Positions 58,650 through 64,000 of a stretch of 64,000 bases of DNA are shown piece after piece (positions within the stretch are counted from its first letter, which is position 1; every line of letters begins with the position of its first letter). This DNA comes from Lasiosphaeria ovina (Eukaryota; Ascomycota; Sordariomycetes; Sordariales; Lasiosphaeriaceae). The position numbers and the translations under genes were made by a program. The notes below the pieces were generated by a model that saw only the letters and a program-made list of their open reading frames with translations, was not told where the DNA came from and did not search any database. The stretch spans positions 2,914,001-2,978,000 of the forward strand of contig JAULSN010000001.1 of the NCBI GenBank assembly GCA_033439765.1, written 5' to 3'.

Positions 58650-59582
58650 AGCGCCGCTTGTTTCTGTGGAACCACCGCCTCAGGGCTTCGCGACAAGTGT
58701 CAAGCCAGACCTGGGGTGATGTATCGGCGGTTATATTCCGTCCGAAGGAGGATGAGTGTCGCCCAAGGAAGACAGGTCTGGAGGTCAATGATGGTGACTT
58801 ATTTTTGATCTCCTCGCTGTTCTCCTTTTGTGTCCTGCTTTCCTCGCCGGGTTTCGGCTCTCTTTGCTGTTATGGTTACCGCGCCTTTTATTGCTGGATT
58901 TTCAAGCGAAAACAATTGCTCTCTGCTTGTTTGAAGTTGAGACAGCACCAAAGCCATGATATGGGGCATATTTTGGACCTCATGTTTTTGCACAACGCCA
59001 ATCTAGGTACTTCATACGACGAATGAGATATTGTCCGCAAAATTTGGAAGGAACCTAGGTAGTCAAACAACTTTCAGATTAGCTCATGTCTATAAGGTGC
59101 CTGAAATCCTTATGCATCGGGAGGTATGTTAGGACTTGGTAGCGTATCCATTAGATAGGTTGGCCGTTGGTAGTTCGCAGTTGGTTGGCGGTTACCTAGC
59201 GGTTGGTGGTTGGTTTGAGTGCTTGCTGCAAACCTCGGGCGCAAACCTCCAGGATTTCCCCTTTTGCGCCGCGCAGGGAGCCAACGCGCGTCCCCGCGGA
59301 CGGAAGCCCGCAAAGCGATCCGTGGATGTGCATCAAGCGTCCGGCAGAGTGTCGGCCGGAGGCGCTCTTTCTCTTCGGGGCTGATGAACCGAGACATCCT
59401 CGCCACAGCAGAGCCACCACCGCTTGGCTTGCCCTTTCACCCCCACTTCAATCACTCAGCAAGTCCATTGGTTGCTTACACCACTGAATACGCGGCTGAC
59501 CATTCTCAGCCCTTCTTCAGACAAAGTCGAGGTTCCGCTTCTCCCGACCTGACTGCTTTGTTCTCTTGTTCTTTGACCGGCC

Positions 59583-59604
59583 GCATTGCATTGCATTGCA
59601 TTGC
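59583..59604. repeat. (CATTG)n pentanucleotide repeat
   Basis: Four units, non-coding. Confidence 0.85.
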
Positions 59605-60623
59605 TGTGTGTAAGTGAGTGCAAACCCTCAGCAGCAAAACCCCGCCTCCCACCCCCTCCCCCGGCGCCCTGCTTCGCCGCCGCCGCCGCTCTCAGTGGGA
59701 GGGGAATCCGAGGCCAAGAATGGACTTAGGATGGTGTTTCGCGCTGTCTTGCTGTCAAAGGGCACATGCCACCAAGCACATTAGTACAGGACATCTAATC
59801 CTTGAATGTTTGGCTTTGCCTCCATTCGGGGAAACGGCGGAAAGGCTGAAGGCTTTTTCTTTCTTTGTTGTTTCGATAGTGACAAGAGGATTGCGTACCT
59901 TAATTAGGTACGCTCCCGTCCCTCAAAAACCTCAACCTTCCCCCTCCACATCCGTCTCCATCCGTCTCCCCTCGAGCCCAAGAGCGCCGAGAATGGAATC
60001 AACGTCTCTGGACCATTTCCAAAAGAATACGACCAAAGAAAATAAATCGTAACTGCCAATTGTTTCGATCCATCAAACGATACGGGTTTAATATTTTATA
60101 TTTTCCATCCTATAACTCTTGGCGGGTTCCTGCGCCTGCCAGTTTTGGCCCGTTCTTTTTTTCTCGTGTTACTTACGAGGTTCCATCCGAATCCGTCACC
60201 ACCTCAAGTCCCACTCCCGTACTTCTGGGAAAACCACCATCACTCATCACTCCATTTCTTTATCGCTCCCTCCGGTCCTCGTGCACGGTACCTCAAAGTT
60301 TGGCCCTACTACATCTCTATCCTATATACTTCATAAAGGATCGACTTTATTTCCCACCTGTTTTCTATCATTTTCTCCATTTTTCTGCTCTTCTTCCCTC
60401 GACGCTATAAACCCAAGACAATTCAAACGACAAGGTTTCGTCCATTACTTCTCCAACCAACAACGGGACCAAAAAGAAGAAGCGAAGAGACAAACGGCAC
60501 TTTGGGTTTATTTTATCTTTGTCGAGGAGAAATTGCCATTCCCTCCACCGATTGGGACAGTCACAAAATAAAAGACACCACTTAACTTTGCAACACTCCC
60601 GAGGGGCGCCCAAACAGGGAGTC

Positions 60624-60944
60624 ATGCGCTTCCATTTCAACATTCAACTGCCGCTCTTCCTCATAGCCGTGGCTTCTTTGGGCGGCTTGGTAGCAGGCTC
60701 GCCGATATTCTGTCCAGAGGTAGGTTGATCAGCCTCATGGCTATCCCCCCGCCCCCACCCGGTTTCGCTCTTGAGAAATTTTGTTATTGCACCACATTGC
60801 TTTACCCTCCCAAGCCTACACACTAACTCGTTCTTCTCTGCCGTCCAGTCCAAACGAGATGCCATCCTCAAAGGGGAGCTCCCGAAAGAAGCTTGTTGCA
60901 GCTACGGACGCTGCCTGGGGGATGTGGTGATCGCCATGGTATGA
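60624..60944 (+). CDS. Small secreted Cys-containing protein
   Basis: Two exons, 60624-60719 (GTAGGT donor) and 60849-60944 (CAG acceptor), giving 63 aa. The first 25 residues form a clear signal peptide (hydrophobic core LPLFLIAVASLGG, then VAG-SP). The mature part has four Cys: one in SPIFCPE and three in ACCSYGRC. It contains a Lys-Arg pair (SKRD) that could be cut by a Kex2-type protease, and it ends LGDVVIAMV. The stop overlaps a GTATGA that could instead be a donor for a further exon. No neighbour indicates a role; a secreted peptide or effector-like product is inferred. Confidence 0.65.
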
Positions 60945-62274
60945 AAGAAAGAGAGCCGTAGAGTCGCCGGCCCGGTCGTGCGATCTCTCCCACTCCCAAT
61001 CTCTCCGCCTTTTGCGTCGTGTCGGTCAGCGTCTTGTTCGGGGAATTTCCCAAAACCCACTTGCTGGTCCCCGAAACGGAATCAGCGGAACAGACGGACG
61101 AACCCAGGTTATCGATCGCCGAGTTGAGTACCAGCCCAGGACGAGGCCCTCTATTCCGACTGCGGCATTCATAGCACATACGCAGCAAATTTGTATACAC
61201 CAGGAAGCGGAATATATATGCGCAAAAGAGAAGTCAACCCCAGTGAATCACGCAGCGTGGTTTCGCTCCGATCTTTCGATTCGACCCGATACCTGGATAC
61301 TCGGGTATTTTCAACACCGAACCACTCAAGCATGGATAATGGGTGGATGGATGGTGATATCATTACTCGACATCCCACCAGCCCCAGGTTTCCGGGAGCT
61401 CTCTTTCATGTTAACGCATTCTAATTTTTCTTGTTACTTTCTTCACTGCTTGGACAGTTTATTCGGTTTTCGCCCTCTTTAAAAACTGTATTGGCTTAGC
61501 TCGGCGTTGGCGGAATAGGGGTGGGTGGGACTCGATGTAATATGACGGAGTTGACGAATTAACGGTTGGGCGGTGTGCATACGCAGGGGCGTTAATTGTT
61601 TTTGGATTGGGGGGTTTACGGTTTCGTGCGACAACTGTCTTGTCCATTGCTTGCTTTGCATGGCGCGACTCGGATGGCGGGATGGCGTTTTTTTGGTGTT
61701 TTGAAAGTACGTTCGGGGAGAACGAAGGTTACCTACCATGGCGCGATTTAGGCTTAAAAAGGGCACATCGTGGTCACTAGCAAACAGACAAAAAGAACAC
61801 AACGTGCTGAGGTAGCTAAATCAGGGTGCCCCTTGATCTCCTTTGTCTCTGTGCCCTGTCTATCTCTCCGGTATCAAATTGTACAGGTGTTAAGAATACA
61901 GGCTTGGTCAGTGTAATTTACCATTTGTGTCAAGTAGGAAGTGTCAAGCAAGTATTCCAATCATGCTTTCAGCATCGTGAGCACTGCCATATCCTCTACC
62001 CAATGGCTAGATCGCAATCACAAGACTATGATAAGCCTCTTTCCCTCTTGCTTACCTCCTTACGGTGAGCCCAGCTATATTGGCCTTAGATAGCAAAAGC
62101 AAAGCAACGACTTATGCGAAGGGAGCAGCTTCTACAAAGGAACAAACACGGACGGGGAAAGAGGATGACATGAGGTTGGCCAGGTTGGTTGACACTTGGC
62201 AGATCAATCTCTCTCATGACTCGCATAGCTAGGGTATTATTAAACTGAATAATAAACCAAAAAAGAAAAAAAAG

Positions 62275-62393
62275 ACATACAACACCAGGGATTCGCTGGT
62301 CGTCACCGACCCAACTACTAGTCTGGCCCTCATCAGCTTATCTATGGGAGAGCGGACGGGATCCCGAGTTTTCTAATGGGTATGGTCGTATGT
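62275..62393 (-). rRNA. 5S ribosomal RNA
   Basis: This 119-nt gene on the minus strand begins ACATACGACCATA and ends GTTGTATGT, so its ends pair as helix I. It contains the conserved ATCCCGTCCGCTC and AGTAGTTGGGTCGGTGACGA segments of fungal 5S RNA (A-box/C-box internal promoter). A T8 run one base after the 3' end (62266-62273) is a Pol III terminator. A TATA sits at 62419-62422, 26-29 bases upstream of the start, where Neurospora 5S genes have their upstream element. It is a lone copy among protein genes, the dispersed arrangement known in Neurospora and other filamentous ascomycetes. Confidence 0.96.
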
Positions 62394-62397
62394 GGAA

Positions 62398-62407
62398 GAC
62401 CTAGGTC
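62398..62407. repeat. 10-bp palindrome GACCTAGGTC next to the 5S start
   Basis: Perfect palindrome between the TATA element and the 5S transcription start. Confidence 0.6.
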
Positions 62408-63159
62408 GTAAACGATGCTATATGCGGGTTTGCAAATCGGCAGGTATCTGTGGCACAGAGGACTAGTCTGCGCGCTGTGGTCTTAAGCCACGCGGAAGAG
62501 CCGAAGACGCGTGCCACCCTATGCGGACACGAAAATGCGAGTCCGGGGGGGGGGGGTCCTAATCGTGATTGTGCTACGGACAGACGAAGTTGGATATGAA
62601 AAGGAAGTTGGCGGCCTGATCGCCGAGTTCTGCCGACGTCGCAAAGGTAACCTGCTGGTTTAAAAACGCGAGATTGCTGAAATACATGGTGCGACGCTCT
62701 GGATGCAACGACCCGGCTGTGTCTAGATGTCATATCCTTTTGTGCTTTGGTTCTTGAGACAATGTTGTTTTTTTGTGTTAATGAATGAATGGATGAAAAG
62801 GGGGTTGTCAACAGGGTTGAAGATGGGAGGGGTCAGGGGTAACTAAATGCCAAGCTTTACATGGGCGCTGCACAAGGCCGACACAAGCACTATCTATTTA
62901 AGTTGCTCCAATGGATCTGTAAAAATAAACCCCACCTCACCTCTGCCCGGTGTAACGGTGTTTTTTTGCCCCGCCATCCACTTATTGCGGTTCTTGGGAG
63001 TCGCGAAATCCCCCCACCTTCCACCTCGTGTTGCCGCCTACCTAGGCTGCCCACCTCGAGCTTCGAACTCCAGAGCTTCTAGGAACAAAAAAGGGTACCG
63101 CAAAATTTCGCTCGTTTTTCTCGCTGCTATTCCTAGCCGCGGTGGGGTCGGCTCGCAAA

Positions 63160-64000
63160 ATGAGCTTCGCAATCGAAGTGCCCGGCGAGGCGGCTCCTCT
63201 GAGCATCTTTGAGCTGGGAAGAGCCCTCGAAGCCGCTGCCACTTCAACCGACAACGCCCAGAGACAGTCGGCCGGACAGCAGCTCCAAGCCTGGGAAGTC
63301 CAGCCAAACTATTATTCTACTCTCCAGGTAACAGACACCAGCATATGTCTCTTGTCCAATAAGTCCTTCCTCGAGAACTCCCCTCTGACCTGACTTGGTG
63401 CGCCGTCCACAGACCATATTCCTGGACAAGTCACTGCGCAACGAGATCCGCTTTCTCGCCATTATCCTAATCAAGAACGGCATCGAGAAATACTGGAGGC
63501 GCTCTGTTAAGAACTCGCTCAAGCCCCTAGAGAAGAACCTGATCCGCTCCCGGCTGTTCCAGGGCTCGATAGACGAGGAGGAGAAGAACTTGTCGCTGCA
63601 CAATGCTCTCGTAACTGCCAAGCTTGTTCGGATAGACTACCCAACTGAGTGGCCCGACGCCGTACCCATGATTATCAACATAACGAGATCTTCAAAAGAT
63701 GGAAACCCGGTACATCTGGGCGGCGCGCTGCTGCTGCTGCTCCGTGTCGTCAAGGAGCTGGCCACAGCGCGCATGCGGCATTCACAGACCACGCTGCAGG
63801 CAATAACACCCGAGCTCGTCCAGCTGCTGGGCGAGATATACACGGCCAAGACTGCTTACTGGCAGGATTTCTTCACCAAGGGCCGCGGGGAGGAAGACGA
63901 TGCCGACTACGCGATGCAGAACAGCTTGACAGCCCTCAAGATCTTGCGCCGGCTCGTAATTATTGGCTACGAGCAACCGCACACAGACAACATGGTCCGA
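63160..64000 (+). CDS. Importin-beta family karyopherin, Kap120/importin-11-like (partial)
   Basis: Exon 1 is 63160-63327, and exon 2 begins at 63413 and runs off the window. The visible 252 residues show the importin-beta N-terminal pattern: a short helix pair, RQSAGQQLQAWEVQPNYYST, then DKSLRNEIRFLAIILIKNGI and YWRRSVKNSLKPLEKN, the usual LA-I-LKN and W signature of the first HEAT repeats. Later helices (IDYPTEWPDAVPMII, LGGALLLLLRVVKELATARM) match the Kap120/importin-11 subgroup as I remember it. These receptors carry cargo through nuclear pores with Ran-GTP; yeast Kap120 imports Rpf1, among others. Subgroup call is less sure than family. Confidence 0.82.

Larger units (their letters stand above)
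57460..60623. other. 3.2 kb gene-free region
   Basis: The first part is the BAP31 promoter; it carries a short telomere-type AACCCTAACCCT box at about 57798-57809. A CAG/CAC repeat lies at 58605-58649 and a CATTG pentanucleotide repeat at 59583-59604. The last kilobase is CT-rich and fits the leader of the secreted-protein gene. Frames of up to 156 codons (58556-59026) show no coding features. Confidence 0.5.
60945..63159. other. Intergenic region with the 5S gene
   Basis: About 2.2 kb. Apart from the 5S rRNA gene at 62275-62393 I see no gene. A poly-G run lies near 62546-62556. The frames at 61012-61482 and 62401-62811 lack coding features. Confidence 0.5.

Noticed and set aside
1..64000. 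CRISPR arrays, insertion sequences, prophage or viral genes
   Set aside because: No regularly spaced repeats or relevant proteins were found. The genome is eukaryotic.

Overview
The window reads as nuclear DNA of a filamentous ascomycete (Pezizomycotina, most likely Sordariomycetes). The evidence is: many short GT..AG introns (about 50-110 nt, one of 162 nt) with CTRAY-like branch sites; an AbaA-type TEA/ATTS conidiation regulator; a single dispersed 5S rRNA gene; and ascomycete-type housekeeping proteins. I see no prokaryotic, viral or transposon genes and no AT-rich RIP-type tract. All gene models were joined by hand from reading frames and splice signals, so exon borders are predictions.

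Layout. 0.5-4.0 kb (-): abaA. 4.7-7.5 kb (-): MRD1, five-RRM pre-rRNA processing factor. 8.5-9.3 kb (+): dynein light chain LC8 in seven exons. 9.3-23.2 kb: a 13.9 kb stretch without a convincing protein gene, holding a degenerate intron-containing tRNA-Leu(CAA)-like sequence, microsatellites and short inverted repeats. 23.2-26.0 kb (+): ELL-like RNA polymerase II elongation factor. 27.3-28.6 kb (+): unknown protein. 29.6-30.9 kb (+): METTL21/Efm2/Rrg1-like lysine methyltransferase. 32.8-34.8 kb (+): unknown protein with a short helical N-terminal domain and Met/Pro repeats. 36.4-39.0 kb (-): unknown helical protein in seven exons. 43.5-46.5 kb (-): UTP17/NAN1 (WDR75). 47.0-47.4 kb (+): RPB10, divergent from UTP17. 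48.3-49.7 kb (+): 2-oxoglutarate/Fe(II) oxygenase. 50.4-50.9 kb (-): 78-aa SERF/zinc-finger protein. 52.0-53.0 kb (+): HhH-motif protein. 53.6-55.4 kb (+): DUF1479 protein. 56.5-57.5 kb (-): BAP31/Yet-family ER protein. 60.6-60.9 kb (+): small secreted Cys-containing protein. 62.3-62.4 kb (-): 5S rRNA. 63.2 kb to the end (+): importin-beta (Kap120/importin-11 type), cut by the window edge.

There is no operon-like logic, as expected for a eukaryote. Several neighbours share a theme of ribosome and RNA synthesis (MRD1, UTP17, RPB10, 5S, ELL), and UTP17/RPB10 share a 438-bp divergent promoter that carries an inverted pair of GATA sites. The most useful leads are: four AbaA-type sites upstream of abaA; the large gene-free block with its tRNA-like element; a 9-mer (TACGGAGTA) that recurs only in non-coding DNA; a 5S gene whose helix II departs from the Neurospora form I remember but can still pair; and the small secreted peptide gene. 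I found no clear candidate for a wholly new multi-gene system.
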